A stretch of 64,000 bases of DNA from Flavobacterium sp. HJ-32-4 (GCF_022532105.1 NZ_CP092832.1:1455001-1519000), one strand, 5' to 3'; counted from the first letter of the stretch, positions 45,146 through 54,569 are shown. The notes: generated by a model not told the origin, from the sequence alone. Numbers and translations are program-made.

Positions 45146-47098
45146 ATGCATCTAACCAAACGCTTGTTGGTTGTAACACTTTTGGGCTGTTCGATGGTCG
45201 CTATTTCACAAGGAACGCGCATCGACAGCCTGAAGAAAGTACTGGCACACGCGAAAGGGCGTGAACGTTTCAAGGCACATTCGATGCTGTCGGATGAATA
45301 CAGCAATAACGACCTCGACAAATCGATGCTGTATGCCCGGAAGTCGCTTGTGGATGCCCAACAGCTGGAAAATGATTCCATGAAGGCATTGGCGTGCAAT
45401 TCCATCGCGAATGTATTCCAGTATAAAAGCGAGTTGGATTCTGCCTTATTTTACCATCGAAAGGCCATGGGTTTCCGACGGCAGTTGGGGGATGACATCG
45501 GAGTGGCCGATTCCTACAACAACATTGGGATTGCCTATGATGCCAAAGGACTGTATGAAGAAGCGCTGACGCACTATTTCAAGGCGCTTGCTATTTACGA
45601 ACGGCGGCATAGCGAAGAGAAGATGGCGATGACCTACACCAACATCGGCATTATCTATAAGACCCAGAAAGAATACCGAAAGGCACTCGGCTATTACCGA
45701 AAGTCCTACCAACTCTACCGAAAGAACCACCTCGAAGCGGAAACGACGATAGCGGCGGGCAATCTCGGATCGATCCTGATCAATTTCCGGAAATGGAAGG
45801 AGTCACTTTACTATTCGGACCTCGCCATCGGAGGTTATCGCAAACTCGGGTTCGACCGCTACATTGCCTATCCCATGACCAACAAGGCAGTGGTGTTTGA
45901 CAGTCTGCACCGGTTTGCCGAAGCTAATAAGGTATATGAAGCTTCCATCGACCTTCACCGCCAACACCAAAATTGGTTTGAGGTCGCCAACACCTTGAAC
46001 TGTTATGCAAATTGTCTAAATAAACAGCAACGTTTCCGGGAAAGCGCCGCGATTTCCGCGCAGGCACTTGAAGCCGCCACCAAGGCCGGTGCCTTTGCAT
46101 TGAAGGTAGACGCCGAACGCAATCTGGCGAAAGCCTACACAGGTTTAGGCGACTTTCGGTCGGCTATCGACCATGCCAATCGTTATGCTGCCGGAAAAGA
46201 CAGCTTGTTTGTCACCGAAAAAACGAAGGCGATCTTCGAGATGGAAGCGCGTTATGAAAACGTCAAAAAAGAGAAACAGATCGTACAGCAGGAGGCAGAG
46301 GCCAAACGCCGTAACGCCATGTTGCTCATTGTCGGTATTGTGGCGCTGGCCTCCATTCTGATCGGGTTCCTTATCTACCGCCAACAACGCCTTCGCAACC
46401 GCCAGCAACAGCAGGAGTTTGAACTGAAATCGGCGATTGCCCAAATCGAGACGCAGAACAAATTGCAGGACCAGCGCCTCTCGATTTCGCGTGACCTGCA
46501 CGACAACATCGGTGCACAATTGACCTTTATCATCTCATCCGTCGACAACCTGAAGTATGCGTTTGATTTCGCGAACACCAAACTCGATGAGAAACTCCGT
46601 AACATTTCCGAATTCACCCAGTCGACCATCATCGAACTGCGCGATACGATTTGGGCGATGAACAGCCATGCGATCTCTTTGCAGGACCTGAAATTGCGGA
46701 TTACGAATTTCATTGACAAAGCGCGCTCCGTCGCCGGGCAAACCGAGTTTTCCTTCGTAACTGACCCCGGTTTGGAGGGTCTGGTATTCGGATCGGTGGC
46801 GGGCATGAACCTTTACCGCGTCATACAGGAATCAGTGAACAACAGCCTCAAATATGCCAACGCCGACAAAATACGGGTGGAAGTGCGCGACGAAGGTAGC
46901 TTTCTCGTCATCCGGATTGCCGATAATGGCACGGGTTTCGATGAAAAGACCGTGCGAAAAGGCAATGGCCTCTCCAACATGCGGAAACGGTTGAAGGAGA
47001 TAGGAGGGAAGCTTGAGATTGTCAGCGCGCCTGGTCAGGGAACATCCATCATCGTGTCCGTCGATAAAAACACTCTTAACCAAAGTCCAACCCCATGA
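45146..47098 (+). CDS. TPR-containing sensor histidine kinase 3 (HisKA_3 type)
   Basis: A 650-residue third paralogue, starting MHLTKRLLVVTLLGCSMVAISQ. The TPR sensor occupies about residues 60-360 with canonical repeats (SYNNIGIAYDAKGLYEEALTHYFKALAIYERR; TYTNIGIIYKTQKEYRKALGYYRKSYQLY). A transmembrane helix lies near 390-412 (AMLLIVGIVALASILIGFLIY). His452 is in SISRDLHDNIGAQL, followed by RDTIWAMN. The ATPase domain has QESVNNSLKYANA and DNGTGFD. The leader from the predicted transcript start is about 70 nt. The stop overlaps the start of regulator 2 (ATGA at 47095-47098). Together with the kinase 1-2-regulator 1 unit this looks like duplication of a kinase/regulator module. Confidence 0.92.
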   Translation: MHLTKRLLVVTLLGCSMVAISQGTRIDSLKKVLAHAKGRERFKAHSMLSDEYSNNDLDKSMLYARKSLVDAQQLENDSMKALACNSIANVFQYKSELDSALFYHRKAMGFRRQLGDDIGVADSYNNIGIAYDAKGLYEEALTHYFKALAIYERRHSEEKMAMTYTNIGIIYKTQKEYRKALGYYRKSYQLYRKNHLEAETTIAAGNLGSILINFRKWKESLYYSDLAIGGYRKLGFDRYIAYPMTNKAVVFDSLHRFAEANKVYEASIDLHRQHQNWFEVANTLNCYANCLNKQQRFRESAAISAQALEAATKAGAFALKVDAERNLAKAYTGLGDFRSAIDHANRYAAGKDSLFVTEKTKAIFEMEARYENVKKEKQIVQQEAEAKRRNAMLLIVGIVALASILIGFLIYRQQRLRNRQQQQEFELKSAIAQIETQNKLQDQRLSISRDLHDNIGAQLTFIISSVDNLKYAFDFANTKLDEKLRNISEFTQSTIIELRDTIWAMNSHAISLQDLKLRITNFIDKARSVAGQTEFSFVTDPGLEGLVFGSVAGMNLYRVIQESVNNSLKYANADKIRVEVRDEGSFLVIRIADNGTGFDEKTVRKGNGLSNMRKRLKEIGGKLEIVSAPGQGTSIIVSVDKNTLNQSPTP

Positions 47099-47742
47099 TA
47101 CGCATCGCCATCGTCGACGACAATTATTTCCTGACCAAAACCATCGAAGAGAAGCTGTCATTTTTCGATGACTTCTCCGTCCGGTTTTTAGCCGGGGACG
47201 GCGCTGAACTGATGGCGCGTCTGGAAGAGAACCACAACATCGACCTGATCCTGATGGACATCGAAATGCCGACCATGAACGGTATCGAGGCCACGCTGGC
47301 GGTCAAGGCGCGTTATCCGCACATCCGGATCCTGATGCTGACCGTCTTCGATAACGATGAGAACATCTTCAACGCTATCAAAGCGGGGGCCGATGGCTAT
47401 CTGTTGAAGGAAATCAATGCCAAGCAATTGCACCAGGGTATACTCGAGACATTGAACGGTGGCGCGGCCATGCATCCGTCGATTGCTTTCAAGACCTTAA
47501 AACTGCTGCGAGACCCGGTCGACTTCGGCACAACCGAAACCCAGGAGGAAATCAAATTGTCGCAACGGGAGATAGAAGTGTTGGAGCAACTCAGCAAAGG
47601 CCTCAACTACCTCAGCATCGCCGACAACCTCATATTGTCGCCGAGCACCGTACGCAAGCACATCGAGAACATCTACACCAAGCTGCAGGTACACAACAAA
47701 CTTGAAGCGGTCGAAAAAGCGCGTAACAATAAGATTATTTAA
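47095..47742 (+). CDS. LuxR/NarL-type response regulator 2
   Basis: A 215-residue paralogue of regulator 1, the same length and aligning without gaps by eye. The receiver has VDDN, Asp55 in LILMDIEMP, MLTVFDNDENIF and YLLKE. The C-terminal LuxR helix-turn-helix contains LSQREIEVLEQLSKGLNYLSIADNLILSPSTVRKHIENIYTKLQVHNK. The near identity of the recognition helix with regulator 1 suggests that both bind the same operator, possibly as homo- or heterodimers. It is translationally coupled to kinase 3. Operator site E, in front of the secreted FGE-like gene, begins 27 bp after its stop codon. Confidence 0.95.
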   Translation: MIRIAIVDDNYFLTKTIEEKLSFFDDFSVRFLAGDGAELMARLEENHNIDLILMDIEMPTMNGIEATLAVKARYPHIRILMLTVFDNDENIFNAIKAGADGYLLKEINAKQLHQGILETLNGGAAMHPSIAFKTLKLLRDPVDFGTTETQEEIKLSQREIEVLEQLSKGLNYLSIADNLILSPSTVRKHIENIYTKLQVHNKLEAVEKARNNKII

Positions 47743-47769
47743 CTGGTAATCAAAAAAATACGTAGGGCT

Positions 47770-47820
47770 TAAATAGGGCATTCTACGTATTTTCCCACGT
47801 AGGCCACCGCGGTAGTTTTG
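47770..47820 (+). promoter_or_regulatory. Regulon operator site E plus promoter
   Basis: TAAATAGG-GCATTCTA-CGTATTTT (47770-47793) is followed after exactly 19 nt by TAGTTTTG (47813-47820), a full -7 match. The left arm is degenerate. A second perfect half site AAAATACG lies at 47755-47762, which could bind an additional subunit. It drives the FGE-like gene and probably the giant repeat gene. Confidence 0.75.
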
Positions 47821-47844
47821 TCTTATAACTTTAAAAGATATAAG

Positions 47845-49296
47845 ATGAAAACCAACCAATTACTCTCTAGACTATGCCTGTGGTTCGTGTTGCTTGCCTC
47901 CGGTGCGGCTTCGGCCAATAATCTCGTAATCAGTAGCACACAGGTCACCGGTAACCAGATTACCTTCGATATCAGCTGGGACAACAGCTGGTATACCAAC
48001 ATCGCCCCGGCTAACTTCGACGCCGTTTGGGTATTCGTAAAGTACCAGGATTGTAACACCCGTCTTTGGGCCCACGCCGGCCTGAGCACCACCTCTTCCG
48101 ACCACACCGCCGGTTCGCCGTTGACCGTCGATGCCGTTTCAGACGGGAAAGGCGTCTTTATCCATCGTTTAGCGCTCGGGGGTGGAAACATCGCAACGAC
48201 CAGTGTAACACTCACCATGACCATTCCCGCCGGCACCTACAATTTTAAGGTATTCGGCATCGAAATGGTCAACGTGCCGCAGGGCGGATTTGAAGTGGGT
48301 GATGCTACGAGTGCGTCAAGCTATAACGCTGTCTCTATCACCGCTGCACATGAAAACAACGGTATCACGGCCGCTGCTTTGGGTGGAACATCTTCGAATG
48401 TACCGGCTGCCTATCCGGTGGGATACAATTCCTTTTACATCATGAAGTATGAGATCAGCCAGATCCAGTATGTCGAGTTCCTGAACGCGTTGACCTATGA
48501 CCAACAGAAAACCCGTACGACCTATGACCCTATTTCTGCGGCGGGTACGACCGCGATGTACAGCAGCCGCGCCTTCCGCAACGGTATTATCGTCGCTACC
48601 CCGGGCAACAACAATATCCTGCCTGCGGTGTATGCCTGCGACTACACCACCGGCGTCGAGAACAATATCGATGACGCGCAGAACAATGCGATGAATTTCA
48701 TGAGTTGGGCTGACCTTACGGCCTATCTCGACTGGGCGGCCCTTCGCCCGATGACCGAACTCGAATACGAAAAGGCCTGTCGGGGCACGATGGCGCGCCT
48801 CGCGGGCGAATATCCGTGGGGTTCTACGACCATCGCGTTGATCCACGCGCAATTAGGTGGCCTGGTCAACGATTTCCAGCCAAATGAAAACTACAATTCC
48901 CCTACGAATGGCGCTTGTATGTATGGCGTCGGAAACTCCGGTCTCGGACAATACGGCCCGCTGCGAACCGGCCTGTTAGCCACTAACAGCTCGGGCCGTG
49001 CCTCTTCGGGTGCTGGCTTCTACGGCGCGATGGAACTTGGCGGGAACGTATGGGAGCGGGTCGTCAATACCGGCGCTACTGGCGTAACCTTCACCGGTAA
49101 TCTGGGCGACGGAGAGCTGGCAGTTAACGGTGAGGCCAACCAAACCTCCTGGCCGCCCATTACGGCTATAGGTGCCGGCTTCCGGGGCGGAAGTTACAAC
49201 GATCCGGCTACCTCCGTCCGCACCTCTGACCGCGGATCAGCCACTTCAATCGGCGACCAGCGCTTTCAGTCGTATGGTGGAAGGGGAGTACGTTAA
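47845..49296 (+). CDS. Secreted formylglycine-generating-enzyme-like (SUMF1 fold) protein
   Basis: A 483-residue exported protein. The ATG at 47845 gives signal peptide MKTNQLLSRLCLWFVLLASG ending ASA; an in-frame TTG at 47818 overlaps the promoter. Residues 25-140 form a beta-sandwich (LVISSTQVTGNQITFDISWDNSW). From about 145 comes the FGE/SUMF1 domain: FYIMKYEISQIQYVEFLNALT, NFMSWADLTAYLDWAALRPMTELEYEKACRG, FYGAMELGGNVWERVVN and FRGGSYNDP. The cysteine pair of catalytically active FGE is not evident, so it is more likely a structural or ligand-binding relative, as with GldJ/GldK of the gliding machinery. It is preceded by operator site E and followed 67 bp later by the giant repeat protein. 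Confidence 0.85.
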   Translation: MKTNQLLSRLCLWFVLLASGAASANNLVISSTQVTGNQITFDISWDNSWYTNIAPANFDAVWVFVKYQDCNTRLWAHAGLSTTSSDHTAGSPLTVDAVSDGKGVFIHRLALGGGNIATTSVTLTMTIPAGTYNFKVFGIEMVNVPQGGFEVGDATSASSYNAVSITAAHENNGITAAALGGTSSNVPAAYPVGYNSFYIMKYEISQIQYVEFLNALTYDQQKTRTTYDPISAAGTTAMYSSRAFRNGIIVATPGNNNILPAVYACDYTTGVENNIDDAQNNAMNFMSWADLTAYLDWAALRPMTELEYEKACRGTMARLAGEYPWGSTTIALIHAQLGGLVNDFQPNENYNSPTNGACMYGVGNSGLGQYGPLRTGLLATNSSGRASSGAGFYGAMELGGNVWERVVNTGATGVTFTGNLGDGELAVNGEANQTSWPPITAIGAGFRGGSYNDPATSVRTSDRGSATSIGDQRFQSYGGRGVR

Positions 49297-49363
49297 TCGT
49301 TCCTTGATGGTATCCCGAAAGGGAAGCAAGAAACAAAAGTTTATATACTAAATCAATGGAAAG

Positions 49364-52300
49364 ATGACGAAAATAACCCAATTTTATATAGCGGTTGTAG
49401 CGGCATTGCTCTTCCTCAGCGGGGAAGTCCGGGCGCAATACTACGGTGGCGACGGCAACATCCTCCCTGTGGACGGTATCAGTCCGTTGTCATGTCCGGC
49501 ACCACCCCACTTCTTCGTCTATTTGGGCGGAAGCGGGAACCTGATTCCGGTCGAGACGCTGACTACAACCAGTTGCACGCAACTGCCCGCGCACTTCTTT
49601 GCCTACATGGGCGGAGAGGCAGATGGTGCCGCAACCGATGAACTATCCGCAACACTTTGTGGCATTCCAAGCCAGTTTTACGCCTATCTCGGAGGAACCG
49701 GCGGAGGCTTCAGTTTTGATATGATCGGAAGTTGTCCGGTGACACCGCCAGACGCTTCGTTCACGGCTTCCACAACGACACTTTGCGTCGGAAGTACCGT
49801 AACGTTTAGTGATACATCTACAAATGTGCCCTCCGTATGGAGCTGGACGTTTGAAGGCGGTACGCCTGCTACCTCCAACCAAAAGAACCCCATTGTGCAG
49901 TACACGACGGCGGGTACCTATGACGTGAAACTCGTCGCGACGAATTACAACGGCGCGGATACGGTCATCCTGACGGATTACATCACCGTCACAGCCATCC
50001 CACAAGTGCTGACGACCACCCCGGGTTCGCGTTGCGACGCCGGAACCGTGAGCCTTCAGGCAACGTCGAATCTCGGGACACTCCGATGGTATGATGCCGC
50101 TACAGGCGGAAACCTCGTAGGGACGGGTAGTCCGTTTGTAACACCTTCACTGTCGGTCAATACCACGTACTATGTGGAGGCCGCTTCCGGTAGCTGCACG
50201 TCGAGCCGTACCGCCGTCACCGCCACCGTCAATACCACGCCAAGTGTCGTCACAACGGCACCTGCCAGCCGGTGCGGAACGGGTTCGGTAACGCTGCAGG
50301 CCACAGCCAGCATCGGCACGTTGACCTGGTATAACGTACCTACGGGTGGTACCTCGCTCGGGTCCGGAACCTCATTCGTAACACCTTCTATTGGCGCCAC
50401 CACCACCTTCTATGTAGCGGCCACCAGCAACGGATGTACGTCGGCTCGTGTGCCGGTAGTGGCGACTGTCAACAGTGCGCCATCGGTCACTTCGACCACG
50501 CCCGGTAGCCGCTGCGATAGCGGAACGGTGACGTTGGCGGCTACGGCCAGTAATGGCACCCTGAACTGGTATGGACAACCCACCGGCGGAAGCATCCTCG
50601 GATCGGGCACGACGTTCGTAACACCGGTGATCAGTACAACTACTACCTATTACGTCGAAGCAACTGACGGAACCTGCTCGTCACCGCGTTTGGCTGTTAC
50701 GGCTACCGCCAGTGTGTCGCCCGCCGTTACCTCCACCACGCCCGCCGGGCGTTGTGATGCCGGAAGCGTGACCATCGGGGCTGTGGCCAGTGCGGGAACC
50801 CTGAACTGGTATACCGTTCCACTGGGCGGTACGGCGGTAGGTTCCGGCAGTACGTTCGTGACACCCAATATCAGCGCGACTACCACGTATTATGTCGAAG
50901 CGGCAAACGGAAGTTGTATTTCGTCCCGTATTCCGGTAGTTGCGACTGTCACCCTCACACCGTCGGTCACCTCGACTACCGCCGCTACACGCTGTGGTGC
51001 CGGTTCAGTGACCCTCGAAGCAGAGGCAAGCGCCGGAACGGTTCGTTGGTATAATGCCGCAATAGGCGGCACGCTGGTTGCCTCCGGATCCCCTTTCACG
51101 ACCGGAGCACTTTCGACGTCTACCACGTATTACGTCGAAGCGGTAAACGGCAATTGTGTGTCGCCTCGCACCGCTGTTTCCGTAACCATCAATACGCAAC
51201 CGTCTGTTACGTCTACGGCGGGTGGCACACGATGCGACGCGGGATCGGTCACATTACAGGCTACCGCTACCTCAGGCGTGTTACGTTGGTATAATGTGGC
51301 TACGGGTGGCGCCGTTCTCGGCACGGGGCCGTTCTTTCCAACACCGTCCATTTCGGCCACTACCACGTTTTACGTTGAAGCCTTCGACGGAGGCTGTCTG
51401 TCGCCGCGTACCGCTGTGGTCGCGACGGTCAATGAAACACCGACTATCGTGTCTACATCTCCTGCCACGCGATGCGGCTCCGGCACGTTGACACTGGGCG
51501 CTTCGGCAAGCAGTGGTACCCTTAGTTGGTATAACGTGGCTTCGGGAGGTGCTTCGATTGGAACGGGACCTGCGTTTACGACGCCGTCGCTCTCGTCTAC
51601 CACAACCTATTACGTAGAAGCGACCAATGGAAGCTGCGTCTCTGCCCGCCAGGCAGTCGTGGCTACCATCACAACACTTCCAACTATTACATCAACTGCG
51701 GCGGCTGCGCGTTGTGACGCCGGAACGCTGACGTTACAGGCTACGGCCAGTTCGGGAACGCTTTCCTGGTATACCGTATCGTCGGGTGGTTCAGCCGTCG
51801 GAACTGGTACCTCCTTTATTACTCCGGTGATCAGTGCTACCACGACCTATTACGTAGAAGCAACGAACGGAAGTTGTACTTCTGCCCGTACGGCCGTTGT
51901 CGCTTCGATCAACGCCACGCCGAGTATCGTTTCCGTGACGCCGGCCAGCCGATGCGGAACCGGTTCTGTGACCTTATCGGCCGTGGCAAATGCCGGCACC
52001 CTCAGTTGGTATGCCGCCGCGTCGGGAGGATCCGTGTTGGGAACAGGGGCCACCTTTACCACGCCTTCCATAGCGACCACCACGACCTATTACGTTGAGG
52101 CGACCAACGGAAGTTGTATTTCTGTCCGTACGGCTGTCGTAGCCACCATCAATACCCAGCCGGATGTGGCGTCGGTTTCCGGTGCCAGCCGCTGTGATAC
52201 GGGCAGTGTAACCCTTGCCGCTACGGCCACGTCGGGCATCCTTCATTGGTATGCACAGGCTTCGGGTGGCAGCGAGCTCGGAAGCGGCGTTTCCTTTATC

Positions 52301-54550
52301 ACGCCTTCCCTCGCCACGAGCACCACGTTTTATGTGGAGGCGGTGAATGGAAGTTGTATATCCGCCCGTGTTCCGGTAACGGCTACGATAACCCAAACAC
52401 CGATTATCACGTCGACGGTTCCGGCCAGTCGTTGTGATGCCGGAAGCGTGACACTTGGCGCAACGGCCAGCGGCGGCATGATTTCCTGGTATGATGCTGC
52501 AGTGGGTGGGATGGAACTGGCTAACGGACAAACCTATACCACCACTTCATTGACCGCCACCACGACCTATTGGGTGGAAGTTGCCAACGGAGACTGCGTT
52601 TCGATGCGCTTGCCGGTGACAGCCACCATCAATGAAACACCGACCGTCGTAACTACTGTTCCTGGGGGACGTTGTGACACGGGTAGTGTGACGCTTCAAG
52701 CCACGGCCAGCGGTGGTAGTTTGAATTGGTATAATGTAGCGACGGGTGGAACATCGATCGGTTCAGGTGCTGTCTTCCAGACGCCTTCCATTTCGGCTAC
52801 TACCACGTTCTATGTGGAAGCGGTGAACGGAAGTTGTATATCGCCCCGTACAGCGGTTTTGGCAACGGTAACCGGTACACCGTCGGTAACGGCCACCACA
52901 CCGGCGTCCCGTTGCGGCATTGGATCGGTTACGCTGGGCGCTACGGCCTCGTCAGGTACGATCACTTGGTACGATCAGGCGTTCGGAGGAGTAGCCCTCG
53001 CAACCGGAGCGACCTTTACCACGCCGTCTGTTTCGAATACGACCACTTTCTATGTGGAAGCGCATAACGGAACCTGCGTCTCAAATCGGGTGCCCGTGGT
53101 CGCTACCATCACGGCCGTACCGAATGTTGTCTCGTCAACCGGAGGTGTGCGTTGCGGAACGGGTACGGTCGTACTCTCAGCCGCAGCATCGGCCGGTACG
53201 CTTAACTGGTATAACGTGTCAAGCGGCGGCACCATCCTCGGTTCGGGAGGTACATTTACAACGCCTCCTATTGCCGCTACAACCACCTTCTATGTAGAGG
53301 CGGGTAATGGAAGTTGTACGTCGGCACGAACCGCTGTTTTGGCGACGGTCAATACCGAAGCGGCGATTACATCGGTTACACCGGGCAGTCGTTGTGGTGT
53401 AGGCACCGTCAACCTATCCGCAACGGGCGACGGCACTGTCAATTGGTTTGATCAACCGTCCGGGGGAACTGCTCTTGCAACCGGCTCGTTGTTCACAACA
53501 CCAGAAATCGGTGCTTCGACGACGTACTATGTAGAAGTCACCAACGGAAGCTGTACCTCAGTTCGCGTTCCCGTTCTGGCGACGGTAACGGTGTCGCCGG
53601 AAGTAGTGGTGACCACGGCGGCGGAGCGTTGCGGGACCGGAACTATGGTTCTTGAAGCAGTGGCGTCTATCGGCAGCCTTAACTGGTACAACCAACCGAT
53701 TGGCGGACTATTACTCGGCACGGGCACCAGTTTCACCACGCCGGCTATCGCAACTTCGACCACATTTTATGTGGAGGCGGTGAATGGAAACTGCGTCTCG
53801 GCCCGTATACCCGTCACAGCAACTGTCAACGCACTCGGTGTTGTGACGAACGTTACACCAGGAAGCCGTTGTGGTACCGGTTCGGTAACGTTGTCCGCCA
53901 GCGGCACCGGAACGCTCAACTGGTTTGCATCGGCAACAGGCGGCAGCGCACTGGGCACGGGCACCTCGTTCGAAACACCCTCGCTCTCAGCCACCGCGAC
54001 GTATTATGTGGAAGCGACGAACGGAACCTGTGTGTCGACACGCGTTCCTGTTACGGCAGAGGTTACCATCATCCCAACACCTACAGGCAATGTTACCCAA
54101 ACCTTCTGCGAGGGCGAAACGGTTGCCATGTTGGTAGTGGAAGGTAATGCCGTTGTATGGTACGATGCGCTGGAAGGAGGTTCGATCGTAGCAGGCGGAA
54201 CACCGCTTGTAGCGGGTACGACCTACTATGCCGCCCAGTCAGAAGGCGCTTGTGAAAGCGATGTGCGACTTGCGGTAACCGTTGCCAACGGCACCTGTTT
54301 AGGTGTCGACCAGCCGGATGAAACCGTGATGAAACTCTATCCGAACCCCGTTGTAGATGTGATAACCATCGAGTCACCCCGCGACATCCGTGCGGTGGAA
54401 CTTGTCACGATGCTCGGGCAGCGCGTGATGTATCTCCAAACGCAGGGGACACAGGTGAAAGTGGATATGTCATCCCTGGCGGCCGCGACCTACTTCTTGC
54501 AGGTCATGACAGACGAGGGTATGAAGACCTATAAAGTCATCAAACGATAA
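49364..54550 (+). CDS. Giant Ig-like repeat secreted protein with T9SS tail
   Basis: A 1728-residue exported protein starting MTKITQFYIAVVAALLFLSG (signal peptide ending RAQ). Residues 25-125 hold three or four short repeats around HFFVYLGG, HFFAYMGG and QFYAYLGG, each followed by a cysteine. A PKD domain lies at about 130-215 (VWSWTFEGGTPATSNQKNP). Next come 17 consecutive Ig-like repeats of about 80 residues, each with RC(D/G)xGxVxL, a central WY, an FxTPxxxxxTTYYVEA strand and a second cysteine (GSCxSxR), followed by one degenerate repeat. A type A sorting domain ends the protein (LYPNPVVDVITIES). The two cysteines per repeat suggest one disulfide per module and a long surface fibre. It is probably co-regulated with the FGE-like gene. 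Confidence 0.9.
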   Translation: MTKITQFYIAVVAALLFLSGEVRAQYYGGDGNILPVDGISPLSCPAPPHFFVYLGGSGNLIPVETLTTTSCTQLPAHFFAYMGGEADGAATDELSATLCGIPSQFYAYLGGTGGGFSFDMIGSCPVTPPDASFTASTTTLCVGSTVTFSDTSTNVPSVWSWTFEGGTPATSNQKNPIVQYTTAGTYDVKLVATNYNGADTVILTDYITVTAIPQVLTTTPGSRCDAGTVSLQATSNLGTLRWYDAATGGNLVGTGSPFVTPSLSVNTTYYVEAASGSCTSSRTAVTATVNTTPSVVTTAPASRCGTGSVTLQATASIGTLTWYNVPTGGTSLGSGTSFVTPSIGATTTFYVAATSNGCTSARVPVVATVNSAPSVTSTTPGSRCDSGTVTLAATASNGTLNWYGQPTGGSILGSGTTFVTPVISTTTTYYVEATDGTCSSPRLAVTATASVSPAVTSTTPAGRCDAGSVTIGAVASAGTLNWYTVPLGGTAVGSGSTFVTPNISATTTYYVEAANGSCISSRIPVVATVTLTPSVTSTTAATRCGAGSVTLEAEASAGTVRWYNAAIGGTLVASGSPFTTGALSTSTTYYVEAVNGNCVSPRTAVSVTINTQPSVTSTAGGTRCDAGSVTLQATATSGVLRWYNVATGGAVLGTGPFFPTPSISATTTFYVEAFDGGCLSPRTAVVATVNETPTIVSTSPATRCGSGTLTLGASASSGTLSWYNVASGGASIGTGPAFTTPSLSSTTTYYVEATNGSCVSARQAVVATITTLPTITSTAAAARCDAGTLTLQATASSGTLSWYTVSSGGSAVGTGTSFITPVISATTTYYVEATNGSCTSARTAVVASINATPSIVSVTPASRCGTGSVTLSAVANAGTLSWYAAASGGSVLGTGATFTTPSIATTTTYYVEATNGSCISVRTAVVATINTQPDVASVSGASRCDTGSVTLAATATSGILHWYAQASGGSELGSGVSFITPSLATSTTFYVEAVNGSCISARVPVTATITQTPIITSTVPASRCDAGSVTLGATASGGMISWYDAAVGGMELANGQTYTTTSLTATTTYWVEVANGDCVSMRLPVTATINETPTVVTTVPGGRCDTGSVTLQATASGGSLNWYNVATGGTSIGSGAVFQTPSISATTTFYVEAVNGSCISPRTAVLATVTGTPSVTATTPASRCGIGSVTLGATASSGTITWYDQAFGGVALATGATFTTPSVSNTTTFYVEAHNGTCVSNRVPVVATITAVPNVVSSTGGVRCGTGTVVLSAAASAGTLNWYNVSSGGTILGSGGTFTTPPIAATTTFYVEAGNGSCTSARTAVLATVNTEAAITSVTPGSRCGVGTVNLSATGDGTVNWFDQPSGGTALATGSLFTTPEIGASTTYYVEVTNGSCTSVRVPVLATVTVSPEVVVTTAAERCGTGTMVLEAVASIGSLNWYNQPIGGLLLGTGTSFTTPAIATSTTFYVEAVNGNCVSARIPVTATVNALGVVTNVTPGSRCGTGSVTLSASGTGTLNWFASATGGSALGTGTSFETPSLSATATYYVEATNGTCVSTRVPVTAEVTIIPTPTGNVTQTFCEGETVAMLVVEGNAVVWYDALEGGSIVAGGTPLVAGTTYYAAQSEGACESDVRLAVTVANGTCLGVDQPDETVMKLYPNPVVDVITIESPRDIRAVELVTMLGQRVMYLQTQGTQVKVDMSSLAAATYFLQVMTDEGMKTYKVIKR
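50005..54060 (+). repeat. Seventeen in-frame ~240-bp tandem repeats
   Basis: Coding repeats of 237-240 bp within the giant gene. The phase is very regular, with successive units near 50890, 51130, 51370, 51610 and 51850. DNA identity between units is partial, so they are old enough to have diverged but regular enough to allow recombination. Confidence 0.85.
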
Positions 54551-54569
54551 CCCCATTCTGCCCTAATCG

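Noticed and set aside
50170..53994. Series of 75-78 residue open frames on the minus strand every 240 bp
   Set aside because: They are mirror images of the coding repeats of the giant gene on the plus strand. They share its period and have no start signals or family features of their own.
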